Source: Agrococcus baldri
GTDB lineage: Bacteria; Actinomycetota; Actinomycetes; Actinomycetales; Microbacteriaceae
DNA: 64,000 nt
Assembly (NCBI GenBank): GCA_900114805.1
Contig: FOZN01000002.1
Coordinates: 682,001-746,000, forward strand
Reading direction: 5' to 3'
The notes under the pieces are model-generated. The model was not told the DNA's origin and searched no databases. It saw only the letters and a list, made by a program, of their open reading frames with translations. Shown piece by piece: positions 25,440 through 33,621 of the stretch (within the stretch, counting starts at the first letter, position 1; the number at the start of each line of letters is the position of its first letter). A program made the position numbers and the translations under genes.

Positions 25440-26621
25440 ATGAACATCGAAAAGCGTGACGTGCCCGCAGGGCCAATCGAGATGAGTGAACTCCCGGCGG
25501 AGCCGATCGAGGTCGACGACCCGGGCCTGGCTGAAGCGCTCTGGGAGATGACCGAGGAGCAGCGCCAGGAGGCAGAGGAATTCGCCGCCGCATTCCTCGT
25601 AAAGGTCCTGCGGCTCAGGGGCGTGCAGGTAGACCGGGCGCACTTCCTCAAGTCCGAACTTCACAAGCGGGGCGTGTCGGGCAGCGTCATCGAGCGGGCA
25701 CTTGCTGAGAATCCGGCAGCCGCCGGCGTGACGCCATCGATGCTCGACGAGATGGCACTTGGCGCGATCGAATTCGAGACGCGAAAGTCGACGTTCTTGT
25801 CGTTCGCCGCGGGTATTCCCGGTGGCCTTGCGATGCTCGTATCGGTGCCTGGCGACATCACGCAGTTCTACATCCATGCATTCCGCATCATGCAGAAGGT
25901 CGCCTACATCTACGGATGGCAGTCGTTCCTCGAGGACACCGACGAGATCGATGACGAGACGCTCGGCATGCTGGCTACGTTCCTCGGCGTGATGATGGGT
26001 GTCGGTGGAGCATCCGCCTCGCTCACGGCTTTCGCCGCCAATGTCGCTCGCCCCGCGGTGCAGCGCCAGATCGCTGGCGTCGCGCTGACAAAGACCGCGT
26101 GGTACGGGCCGATGAAGCAGGTGCTCCGCCTCATCGGTGTGCAGGTGACGAAGGACAGCTTCGCGAAGGCCGCGAGCAAGGTCGTGCCGGTGATCGGCGG
26201 TGTTGTCTCGGGCGCGATGACGTACGTGATGCTCGGCGTGCAATCACGACGCCTCGTGGAGCACCTGCGAGAACTTCCCCCGCCCGGCGTAGACGCGGAA
26301 GAGTACCTGCGCATGGTGCGCGAGGCCGGTGCAGCCGCCGAAGTTGCGCAGCATGGTGGCGGGGTGGCTGCTGCGCGGGAGCGCGCGCTCGGCGCGGCTT
26401 CAGATGCGGCGGACTTCTTCCGACCCGTCGACCTGGACGGCGACGGAGTCGCCGACGAGGCGAGGGCGCTGACCGCCATCAAGGACGCCGGCGGCGCCGC
26501 CAAGGCGGCGGCCACCGCGGCTTCCGATCGTTTCGGTGCGCTATTCCGCCGGAGGCGGGACGACGATGCCGACGCCAGCGCATTGACATCCGCGCACAAG
26601 GACATTGACGAGGAGCGGTAG
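25440..26621 (+). CDS. EcsC-family protein
   Basis: A 393-residue protein with the EcsC-like core at about residues 110-285: FAAGIPGGLAMLVSVPGDIT, FYIHAFRIMQKVAYIYGW, ATFLGVMMGVGGAS and KVVPVIGGVVSGAMTYVML. These hydrophobic stretches may be membrane-associated helices. An acidic N-terminus (about 70 residues) and a charged, coiled-coil-like C-terminus with a DLDGDGVADEARAL stretch (EF-hand-like acidic loop) flank it. EcsC proteins are poorly understood; some sit near ABC exporters or defence genes. It ends 22 bases before a strong terminator. The ATG at 25440 is the only methionine start fitting the homology; no clear ribosome site is seen. Confidence 0.65.
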   Translation: MNIEKRDVPAGPIEMSELPAEPIEVDDPGLAEALWEMTEEQRQEAEEFAAAFLVKVLRLRGVQVDRAHFLKSELHKRGVSGSVIERALAENPAAAGVTPSMLDEMALGAIEFETRKSTFLSFAAGIPGGLAMLVSVPGDITQFYIHAFRIMQKVAYIYGWQSFLEDTDEIDDETLGMLATFLGVMMGVGGASASLTAFAANVARPAVQRQIAGVALTKTAWYGPMKQVLRLIGVQVTKDSFAKAASKVVPVIGGVVSGAMTYVMLGVQSRRLVEHLRELPPPGVDAEEYLRMVREAGAAAEVAQHGGGVAAARERALGAASDAADFFRPVDLDGDGVADEARALTAIKDAGGAAKAAATAASDRFGALFRRRRDDDADASALTSAHKDIDEER

Positions 26622-26643
26622 GACTCGCGCCTCAGGAGCGAAC

Positions 26644-26679
26644 ACTGATGCCCCGAAGCTGGAGCTTCGGGGCATCAGT
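26644..26679. terminator. Bidirectional terminator, 17-bp perfect stem
   Basis: A perfect inverted repeat: 17 bases at 26644-26660 (ACTGATGCCCCGAAGCT) pair with 26663-26679. It lies between the convergent EcsC-like and Nramp-fold genes, 8 bases from the latter's stop codon, and should end both transcripts. Confidence 0.85.
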
Positions 26680-26687
26680 TCCAAAGG

Positions 26688-28001
26688 TCAGCTCACGAGC
26701 GACATCACCAGCCGCACAGACGTCGCCAGGATCGCGATGAAGCCGATCGCGGCGAACACGTTCTTCCACCAGGTGTTGCGGAGCTCGCCCATGAAGCCGC
26801 GGCGGTTGCTCATGATGATGAGTAGCGCGCCCAGCAGAGGAGCGACGAGCACGGTCAGCGCTTGCGCCATGATGATCAGCCCCACCGGCGACTCCTGGAA
26901 CGCGAGCGTGATGCCGATGCCCCACAGCAGGATGATCGCTGAGACGATCTTCGCGGTGCGGGAGCCTGACGACGCTCCGTGACCCAGCGCATCCGACAGC
27001 ATCGTGCCGCCTGCGGTGGCGTTGGCGATCATCGACGAGAAGGCTGCGCCGGCGAGTCCGAGGGCGAAGATGGCCGAGCCCACGGGCCCGGCGAGCGGCT
27101 CGAAGACCGCCGCGAGCTGGTTCACGGTCCGTGCCTCCTCGCCGGTCTGACCGAGCACCGCAGCGGCGACGATGATCACGAGGATCGTCATGATGCCAGG
27201 CGCGACGATGCCGGGGATGGTGTCGACGAACGTCACGTCGCGGTACTGCTCGCGCTTGTGGCCGCGCTCCTTGATGCCGTACGAGTTGTAGAACGCGGCG
27301 TTGATCGAGAAGTTCGTGCCCACCAGCGCGACGATGAGGATCTCGCTGCCGGCGGGGAAGCTCGGCATGAGTCCGGCGGCGGCTTGCGCCCACGCGGCGT
27401 TCGAGATGATCGCGCTGACGATGAAGGCGACCGCCATGACAGCAACGATCGTGATCAGCAGCTTCTCGACCGCGCGGTACACGTTGCGGAACAGCAGGAT
27501 GGCGAACACGACCACCGTGCACGCGACCGTCCAGAGGATCGGGGAGCCGCCGAGCAGCAGCGACAGCCCGAGGCCCGAGCCGACGGCGTTGCCGACGGAG
27601 AACATCAGGGTGATGAAGAACACCCCGATGCCCGCGATGACGCCGACGGGCTTGCCGAGCTCATCCTTGATGGACTGGATCAGCGAAAGCGGTGAGCGCA
27701 TGCCCAGTCGCACACTCATGTCGGTGAAGAAGATCATCAGGATGGTCGAGACGACGATCACCCAGATGAGCGCGTAGCCATAGCCCGAGCCGGCCTGCAC
27801 AGCCGAGGCCAGGTTGCCCGGCCCGAACTGCCAGGCGCCCACCACGAAGGCCGGCCCGGCGAGCGCGAGCGTGCGCCAGATCTTGTGCCGCTGCTTCACG
27901 GGCGCGCCTGACGCGGGGGCGGCGGGGGCGGATGCGGTGGGTTCATTCCCGCCATTGTCGTGCGTGCCGGCGTTGGCGCGGCGGGTGTCGGTGCTGCTCA
28001 T
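26688..28001 (-). CDS. Nramp-fold transporter lacking metal-binding residues
   Basis: A 437-residue eleven-helix membrane protein of the Nramp/MntH family by overall pattern (GPAFVVGAWQFGPGNLASAV for TM1, AGSGYGYALIWVIVVST following). The TM1 motif DPGN, which supplies the metal-binding Asp and Asn, reads GPGN at residues 60-63. The TM6 motif MPH with the metal-binding Met reads GTN at 228-230 (VALVGTNFSINAAFY). Both diagnostic ligands are lost, so divalent-metal transport is unlikely; an organic cargo is more plausible. It lies downstream of a DapA-superfamily gene in the same direction, under a LacI-type regulator. CGGAG seven bases before ATG 28001 sets the start. Confidence 0.8.
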   Translation of the reverse strand: MSSTDTRRANAGTHDNGGNEPTASAPAAPASGAPVKQRHKIWRTLALAGPAFVVGAWQFGPGNLASAVQAGSGYGYALIWVIVVSTILMIFFTDMSVRLGMRSPLSLIQSIKDELGKPVGVIAGIGVFFITLMFSVGNAVGSGLGLSLLLGGSPILWTVACTVVVFAILLFRNVYRAVEKLLITIVAVMAVAFIVSAIISNAAWAQAAAGLMPSFPAGSEILIVALVGTNFSINAAFYNSYGIKERGHKREQYRDVTFVDTIPGIVAPGIMTILVIIVAAAVLGQTGEEARTVNQLAAVFEPLAGPVGSAIFALGLAGAAFSSMIANATAGGTMLSDALGHGASSGSRTAKIVSAIILLWGIGITLAFQESPVGLIIMAQALTVLVAPLLGALLIIMSNRRGFMGELRNTWWKNVFAAIGFIAILATSVRLVMSLVS

Positions 28002-28146
28002 CGTTGAGCTCCGTTCTATCGCGGGCGATGCCGCGATGGTCGTCGTTGACCGGTCGAGCTGTGGCCGCACATGCAATGTGCGGCAGTCGCCGCGCCCCAG
28101 CTCGTGGGTGGCGCGGCGCGGAAGGTGTCGGCAGCAGCGGCCGAAG

Positions 28147-28176
28147 GGCGTGGGGCCGACGGACCGGCCCCACGCC
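28147..28176 (-). terminator. Intercistronic hairpin after the DapA-like gene
   Basis: GGCGTGGGGCC (28147-28157) and GGCCCCACGCC (28166-28176) form a perfect 11-bp stem with an 8-base loop, seven bases beyond the aldolase stop codon. It should end or attenuate the transcript before the Nramp-fold gene, setting different levels of the two proteins. A second inverted repeat (ATCGCGG/CCGCGAT, 28018-28037) lies in the leader of the transporter gene. Confidence 0.6.
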
Positions 28177-28182
28177 AAGCGG

Positions 28183-29118
28183 TCAGGCTGCGACGAGCGC
28201 GCTGCCGATCTTCGCCGAGACGAGCGCCGCGGCGATCTCCTCGTGCGCGCCCTCGGCCAGCGGCAGCAGCGGCGAGCGCACCGTGGCGTGCTCGAGAATG
28301 CCGCGGGCGACGAGCGCCTCCTTGAGCGCGACGGTGCCCTCCATGTGCGAGCCGCGGTGGTAGACGGTCTTCGTCACCGGCAGCAGCTGGTCGTGCAGCT
28401 CGCGCGCCCGCGCGTAGTCCTTCGCCTTGCCGGCCTTGATCAGCTCGATGAGCAGCTCGGGCGCGATGTTGCCGTAGCCGACCAGCGCGCCGTCGACGTC
28501 GAACATCGTGTGCAGCAGGTACTCGTCATGGCAGGTGAGGATCTGCAGCTCCGGGTGCTCGGCGCGCAGCACGGGAATCTCGGTGTCCCAGCGCTTCATG
28601 TTGCGCACGCCGTTCTTGGTGGCGAAGACGCCCTCCTGGCCGGCGATCTCAAGCTGCGTGTCGAGGTTGTAGGTGGCCTTCGTGGCATCCGGGTACTGGA
28701 AGAGGATGAGCGGCAGACCGCTGGTCTCGTAGATCTCCTGGTAGCGGGCCTGTGGTGCGCCGTCCTGGTAGCCGAAGCGCAGCCAGCCGTGCGAGGGGTA
28801 GACGAGGCCGGCGGTGGCGCCGGCGTCGACGGCCCGCTTCGCTTCGAGTGCGGCGACGGTCGAGCCCTCGCCGGTGATGCCGGCGATGACCGGCACGCGG
28901 CCGTCGGTCGACTCGACGAAGGCGGTGATCACCTGCGCCTGCTCCTCCTGCGTGAGGAACGTGCCTTCACCGGCGTGGCCGAGCACGACGAGGCCCTTGA
29001 CGCCGTCGATCGAGCCGAGCCAGCCGCCGAGGCGGGCGATGGCGTCGAAGTCGATCGCGCCCTCGCGGGTGAACGGGGTGACAGGTGCGGGGGTGAGTCC
29101 CCGGAGGTCGAGAGCCAT
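28183..29118 (-). CDS. DapA-superfamily aldolase/lyase
   Basis: A 311-residue TIM-barrel of the dihydrodipicolinate synthase/N-acetylneuraminate lyase superfamily. GLTPAPVTPFTREGAIDFDA opens the barrel, LFQYPDATKATY holds the conserved Tyr, and VFATKNGVRNMKRW contains the Schiff-base Lys. The pyruvate-binding GTTGE motif reads LGHAGEGTFLT, so this is not a biosynthetic DapA; a 2-keto-acid aldolase, dehydratase or amide/hydroxyproline-type catabolic enzyme is more likely. A LacI operator lies about 65 bases upstream. The start ATG 29118 begins the family homology and has GAGAGGA upstream; ATG 29136 in frame is possible. Confidence 0.78.
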   Translation of the reverse strand: MALDLRGLTPAPVTPFTREGAIDFDAIARLGGWLGSIDGVKGLVVLGHAGEGTFLTQEEQAQVITAFVESTDGRVPVIAGITGEGSTVAALEAKRAVDAGATAGLVYPSHGWLRFGYQDGAPQARYQEIYETSGLPLILFQYPDATKATYNLDTQLEIAGQEGVFATKNGVRNMKRWDTEIPVLRAEHPELQILTCHDEYLLHTMFDVDGALVGYGNIAPELLIELIKAGKAKDYARARELHDQLLPVTKTVYHRGSHMEGTVALKEALVARGILEHATVRSPLLPLAEGAHEEIAAALVSAKIGSALVAA

Positions 29119-29181
29119 GGTGGCGTTCCTCTCCATTGAGTGCCGCGATCCGCATCGCGATGGTCTGGTCGTCTCACAGAT

Positions 29182-29193
29182 GCAAACGTTTGC
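29182..29193. promoter_or_regulatory. LacI-family operator GCAAACGTTTGC
   Basis: A perfect 12-bp palindrome GCAAACGTTTGC, extended by a further TGCA-like half site nearby (29200-29206). The central CG with A/T flanks is the classic LacI/GalR-family operator core. It lies in the divergent region between the aldolase/lyase gene (start 29118) and the LacI-type gene (start 29296), so the repressor can control both. Confidence 0.75.
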
Positions 29194-29295
29194 GAGAACG
29201 ATTGCAGTCTGCACTGCGGCGAGGGAGGATGTCAAGCGCTCCGACCAAAAAACGATGGGCGGATGCGTTGACTACGCTGAGCGGAAGGGGGTGCG

Positions 29296-30297
29296 ATGGC
29301 AGCGCAGCAGGGTGAGGTCGTAACGCTGCGCGACGTCGCGGCAGCGGCAGGCGTCAGCATCGCTACGGTCAGTCGCGTGCTTGACGGCAAGAGTGCCGGC
29401 TCATCCCACGTAGAACGCATCCGGGCGATCGCCGACGAGCTTGGCTATCGCCGCAATAACTCGGCGTCGGCGCTGCGACGAGGTGAGACCGGTACGATCG
29501 GCGTGCTCGTGCCGAGGCTGTCGGATGCCGTCATGGCACTGATGTTCGAGGCGATCGCCGCAGCGGCTGCCCGGCGGGGCCAGTTCGCGATCGTTGCTAC
29601 GAGTGGCGACGAGCCCGATGGCGAACGCCTGGCCGCCGAGACGTTGCTCGCCCGCGGGATCGATGCGCTGCTCGTCGCTTCGGCGCGCATCGACGACCCG
29701 CTCACCACGGCGCTGCGCGAACGTGGGGTGCGGCATGCGCTCGTGCTCCGCACGGACGGCACGAGCCCGTCATCCATCGGCGATGACGAGACCGGTGGCT
29801 ACCTCGCCGCACGGCACCTGCTGGATCTCGGGCATCGTGACATCGCGCTCGTCACCGGCCCGCTGTTCACGTCGAGCGCGCGCGACCGCATGGCCGGCGC
29901 GCACCGCGCTCTCGGTGAGGCACGCGTCACCCCGCTCGTGGCCGAGACGGACGATTACCGCATTCCTTCGGGCGAGCGCGCTGCAGCGACCTGGCTGGAG
30001 GGCTCTCGCCGCCCGACTGCGGTGTTCGCCGCGAACGACGACCTCGCCTTTGGCGTGCTGGCCGCCTGCCACCGTGCGGGCCGCGAGGTCGGGCGGGACT
30101 TCGCGCTCGTCGGCTACAACGACGTGCCGATGGCGGCGCGCATGCCCGTGCCCTTGACCTCGGTGCGCACGAACTTCGAGCAGATCGCGAACTCGGCCTT
30201 CGAGCTGCTCGACGGTGAAAGCCAATCGGGAGCGCGCGTCGCGATGCCGACGCTCATGCCGCGAGCGAGCTCCATTCGCGCGCACTTCTGGGCATGA
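29296..30297 (+). CDS. LacI-family transcriptional regulator
   Basis: A 333-residue repressor. The N-terminal helix-turn-helix and hinge are clear: VTLRDVAAAAGVSIATVSRV, LDGKSAGSSHVERIRAIADE, LGYRRNNSASALRRGETGTI. The periplasmic-binding-protein-like sensor domain follows (IGVLVPRLSDAVMALMFEAI, GYLAARHLLDLGHRDIALVT, PTAVFAANDDLAFGVLAAC, DFALVGYNDVPMAARM, LTSVRTNFEQIA). It probably represses the divergent DapA-like and Nramp-fold genes and itself through the operator at 29182. GGGGG lies a few bases before the ATG. The effector is unknown, probably the transported compound or its breakdown product. Confidence 0.9.
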   Translation: MAAQQGEVVTLRDVAAAAGVSIATVSRVLDGKSAGSSHVERIRAIADELGYRRNNSASALRRGETGTIGVLVPRLSDAVMALMFEAIAAAAARRGQFAIVATSGDEPDGERLAAETLLARGIDALLVASARIDDPLTTALRERGVRHALVLRTDGTSPSSIGDDETGGYLAARHLLDLGHRDIALVTGPLFTSSARDRMAGAHRALGEARVTPLVAETDDYRIPSGERAAATWLEGSRRPTAVFAANDDLAFGVLAACHRAGREVGRDFALVGYNDVPMAARMPVPLTSVRTNFEQIANSAFELLDGESQSGARVAMPTLMPRASSIRAHFWA

Positions 30298-30534
30298 GAT
30301 CGGGCGGAGCGACATCTCGTTGCAGTACTCGAGCGCTGACCGCATATCCTCCACCTCGATCGCGGCGAGCGGCTGATGTTGGGGGTCGCCACTAACGTAG
30401 GGGACGGCACGACCCGCGGGTTTCGACTTACGCGCGCCGTGTTCGTTATTGACGACGACCATGGGTTTCGCGTTCGTCGCCGTGGTGGCGCCGGCGGGCC
30501 GGCTCCCGCGACACCTGAAGGGGAGTACACACAG
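30298..30534. other. 237-base gap at left edge of defence island
   Basis: No intact gene is seen. On the minus strand an open stretch reads like real protein (KPMVVVNNEHGARKSKPAG, then PLAAIEVEDMRSALEYCNEM) but has no stop before it runs antisense through the LacI gene. It could be a truncated remnant at the insertion edge, or a coincidental open frame. It also holds the upstream region of the helicase gene; GGGGAG lies about 10 bases before the chosen ATG. Confidence 0.25.
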
Positions 30535-33500
30535 ATGGCCGCACCTGACAGCTTCATTGTCGACAATACGAACGACGAATGGCAGGTGCTCCAATACATC
30601 CGCGCATGGTGTGACCTCAGCAGCGCGATCGACATCGCGACGGGCCACTTCGAGATCGGTGCGTTTCTCGCCCTAGATGGTGAGTGGCAGAAGGTCGACA
30701 AGATTCGCTTGCTTATTGGCGGTGAGACGAGCCGGACGACAGCAGACGCGATTGCGGCCGCACTCGAAACGTCGATCAAGGTCGAGCGGCAGGTCGGGGA
30801 CGCCTTCTTGAGCGGGATCGACGCCGTCGTCGACGGAATCCGTGTCGGTAAGGTCGAGATTCGCGTCCACAAGCCCAAGAAGTTCCACGCGAAGGCCTAC
30901 ATCACGCATGCGAGGAACCCGGTCGTCGGGTCGGAGGCGCTGGTCGGATCATCGAACTTCACGCGGCCTGGTCTCACGCAGAACGTAGAACTAAACGTCC
31001 GTGTCCGCGGAACCGACACGGTGGAGCTGCAGTCGTGGTATGAGGACCATTGGGCGCAGGCGACTCCAGTGAACCCTGAGTTGCTCGCAGTCCTCGGCCA
31101 CAACGTTCGCGAGTTCACGCCCTTTGAAGTCTACGCGAAGGCGCTCCACGCTCTCACTGCGAACGCCGACCCCAGCGATCAGGGCTGGGAGGAGACCGAG
31201 TCGGCTATCTACCCGATGCTCGCCCCTTATCAGCAGGAGGCGTTTCATTCGCTAATCGAAATGTCGAAGCAGTGGGGTGGCGGCTTCCTGACCGATGGCG
31301 TCGGCCTGGGGAAGACGTTTGTCGGCCTGATGCTCACCGAGTACTTCGCGGTCAGGCAGCGGAAGAACGTCCTAATCATGGCGACAAAGACCGGTCAGGA
31401 CGCAGTATGGGATCCGGAGATCAAGGAGAAACTCCCGGACCTCTACGGAGGTCAATTCTCAAACGTCATCGTGAAAGCCCACACCGACCTTACGACGAAG
31501 TCCGGTGCCGAAGCGATCGAGCATCTCGCCAAACGCGCTGACGTCATCATTATTGACGAAGCGCACAACTTCCGAAACCACGGCGCCAAGCCGACCGAGG
31601 AGAACCCTTGGGGCTCGCGCTGGTGGCGGATGCAGGAGGTCTGCAAAGGCAAGACGGTGTTTCTTCTCACCGCGACGCCGATCAATAACAGTCTTTTCGA
31701 TCTAGTCCACCAGGCCGAGCTCTTCACGGGTGTCGACGCCGACAACCACTTTGCGAGCATCGGCGTGAACAGCCTGCGCAAGTACATTGTCGGTCTGGAG
31801 AAGCCGTTCAAGGATGCGATCCCCGACCATGTCGCAATTGACGCGCTCATGTCCAATGACAAGCTCTTCCAGGCGGTCATCCACCAGAACAGTCGCAAGT
31901 ACGCCGTCGACAGCGCGAAACTCGCCGGCGGCGCCGAGGTCGTGTTTCCGGAGACTCAGGTGCCCAAGGTGGTGCCCTACGAGTTCGGGCTGCTCTACGC
32001 GCCGCTCTTTAAGGAGATCCAGGCCGCCTTTAGCCGGGCGACGCCTCTGTTTGTCCTGCCGATGTACTACCCGCTGGCATTCTCGACCGACAAGGACATC
32101 AACACGGTCGCCGAGAACCGGCAGCGCCAGGTCGTCGCGCTGATCCGGACGATCTTCCTCAAGCGTTTCGAGTCGAGTCTCGCCGCCTTCGCCGGCTCCT
32201 GTCTCGACCTCGCGGCAAAGGTGCTGCGCTGGCTCGATGTGAACACGAACGGCGATAACGCGAATGAAGCGAAACTTGCTGCCTGGCGTACTGCCCACGA
32301 GCCGACCCTGCAGAAGATCCACGACGCCTACCGGACCACCCTCGCCGAGGTCTGGCACGAGGAGGACCTCACTGAGGAGGAGCTCAACGAGCTGGAATAC
32401 AATCTGGTCGGCGGCAACTACAAGCTAGGCGACATGATCGACGCCGCGTTCGGCGACCTCGATCAACTGCAGCGCTTCATGGACCTCGTGCTTGCTGGAG
32501 CCGGCGTCGACGACAAGTACCTCCAGCTCCGCTCGCTACTCCTCGGCCCGACGAAGTCGGAGAAGAAGGGGATCGACGAGAAGGTGTTCACGGAGGAGTT
32601 CCGCAAGCAGCCGGTCATCGTCTTCACCGAGTTCGCCGACACCGCCCGCTACCTGGAAGAGCGTCTCCGCACCGATGGTCTAACCGACGTCGACCGGATC
32701 GACGGCACGCGAGGGAACGACCGCTACGCGATGATCAAACGGTTTGCGCCGTTCTACAATAAGGTCAGCGCTGCCGATCGGAAGCAGCTCGCGCCGCTCC
32801 GAGTCCTCGTGTCGACCGACGTTCTGAGCGAAGGGGTGAACCTCCAGGACGGCTCGCTGCTTGTTAATTACGACATCCACTGGAACCCGGTCCGTCTCAT
32901 GCAGCGCATCGGCCGCGTCGATCGCAGGATGAACCCTGCGATCGAGGCCGAACTAGTGAAGGAGCTGAAGCTACAGAGTGGCTCCCGCGGCCACATCCAG
33001 ATTCGCAACTTCCTTCCCCCGACAGAGATCGAGAGCCTGCTCGCGCTCTATGGCCGCGTGCAGGGCAAGACGCTGATGATCTCGAAGACGCTCGGGATCC
33101 CCGGTGGAAAGCTCATCGACGAGTCCGATGTCTACGACGACGTCAAGGTCTTCCAAGCATTCAAGGACGAATACGAGGGCGACATCGCCCCGATCGAGCA
33201 ACTCCGCCTCAAGTGGCTGGAGCTCGTCAAAACAGACCCGACGCTGCCTGGCTTGGTCGACCGGCTACCCGACGGCATCTCGGTCGCCAAGTCAGGGAAG
33301 CCGACCGGCGTCTTCGTCGTGCGGCGCGTTCCGGTGCTCGCGAAGCCAGACGAGCATTCCGAGGCGGAGTGGAACCTTAAGCCCGGCCGCGTCGAGTGGG
33401 CGCTCAAGACCACCACCGACGTCGAGCGCGGCCTGCTCGCTATCGACGCCGCCGTCGAGGCGCAGCCCAACGACAAGGCACACCCGTTCCGCGCGAAGCG

Positions 33501-33621
33501 CGAACTGCTCGCCTCGCTCCGCGGGTTCGAGCGCGACGAGACGAAGCAGCTCCGCAAGGAGGTCCAGCTCCCGCTCGACGCGCCGGCGCCGGAGACGCTG
33601 GCATGGATTGAGGTGCAGTGA
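30535..33621 (+). CDS. PLD-like/SF2 helicase of a restriction-type system
   Basis: A 1028-residue protein. Residues about 5-160 are a phospholipase-D-like domain with KFHAKAYI (His118, Lys120) and VGSSNFTRPG; the Asp of the full HxKx4D motif is missing, as is common in such helicase fusions. The SF2 helicase follows: Walker A GVGLGKT (about 256-262), DEAH at 341-344, LLTATPINNS (motif III), VLVSTDVLSEGVNLQ (motif V) and QRIGRVDRR from 790 (motif VI). It should move along or remodel DNA and possibly nick it. The methyltransferase gene overlaps its stop by one base (TGATG), so the two form one system. The frame is open upstream; ATG 30535 is chosen from the start of homology. Confidence 0.85.
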   Translation: MAAPDSFIVDNTNDEWQVLQYIRAWCDLSSAIDIATGHFEIGAFLALDGEWQKVDKIRLLIGGETSRTTADAIAAALETSIKVERQVGDAFLSGIDAVVDGIRVGKVEIRVHKPKKFHAKAYITHARNPVVGSEALVGSSNFTRPGLTQNVELNVRVRGTDTVELQSWYEDHWAQATPVNPELLAVLGHNVREFTPFEVYAKALHALTANADPSDQGWEETESAIYPMLAPYQQEAFHSLIEMSKQWGGGFLTDGVGLGKTFVGLMLTEYFAVRQRKNVLIMATKTGQDAVWDPEIKEKLPDLYGGQFSNVIVKAHTDLTTKSGAEAIEHLAKRADVIIIDEAHNFRNHGAKPTEENPWGSRWWRMQEVCKGKTVFLLTATPINNSLFDLVHQAELFTGVDADNHFASIGVNSLRKYIVGLEKPFKDAIPDHVAIDALMSNDKLFQAVIHQNSRKYAVDSAKLAGGAEVVFPETQVPKVVPYEFGLLYAPLFKEIQAAFSRATPLFVLPMYYPLAFSTDKDINTVAENRQRQVVALIRTIFLKRFESSLAAFAGSCLDLAAKVLRWLDVNTNGDNANEAKLAAWRTAHEPTLQKIHDAYRTTLAEVWHEEDLTEEELNELEYNLVGGNYKLGDMIDAAFGDLDQLQRFMDLVLAGAGVDDKYLQLRSLLLGPTKSEKKGIDEKVFTEEFRKQPVIVFTEFADTARYLEERLRTDGLTDVDRIDGTRGNDRYAMIKRFAPFYNKVSAADRKQLAPLRVLVSTDVLSEGVNLQDGSLLVNYDIHWNPVRLMQRIGRVDRRMNPAIEAELVKELKLQSGSRGHIQIRNFLPPTEIESLLALYGRVQGKTLMISKTLGIPGGKLIDESDVYDDVKVFQAFKDEYEGDIAPIEQLRLKWLELVKTDPTLPGLVDRLPDGISVAKSGKPTGVFVVRRVPVLAKPDEHSEAEWNLKPGRVEWALKTTTDVERGLLAIDAAVEAQPNDKAHPFRAKRELLASLRGFERDETKQLRKEVQLPLDAPAPETLAWIEVQ

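Noticed and set aside
26688-28001. Manganese transporter MntH
   Set aside because: Both metal-ligand motifs (DPGN in TM1 and MPH in TM6) are replaced, and the gene context is catabolic.
28183-29118. Lysine-biosynthetic DapA
   Set aside because: The GTTGE motif is LGHAGEG, and the gene is under a LacI repressor with a transporter rather than with lysine genes.
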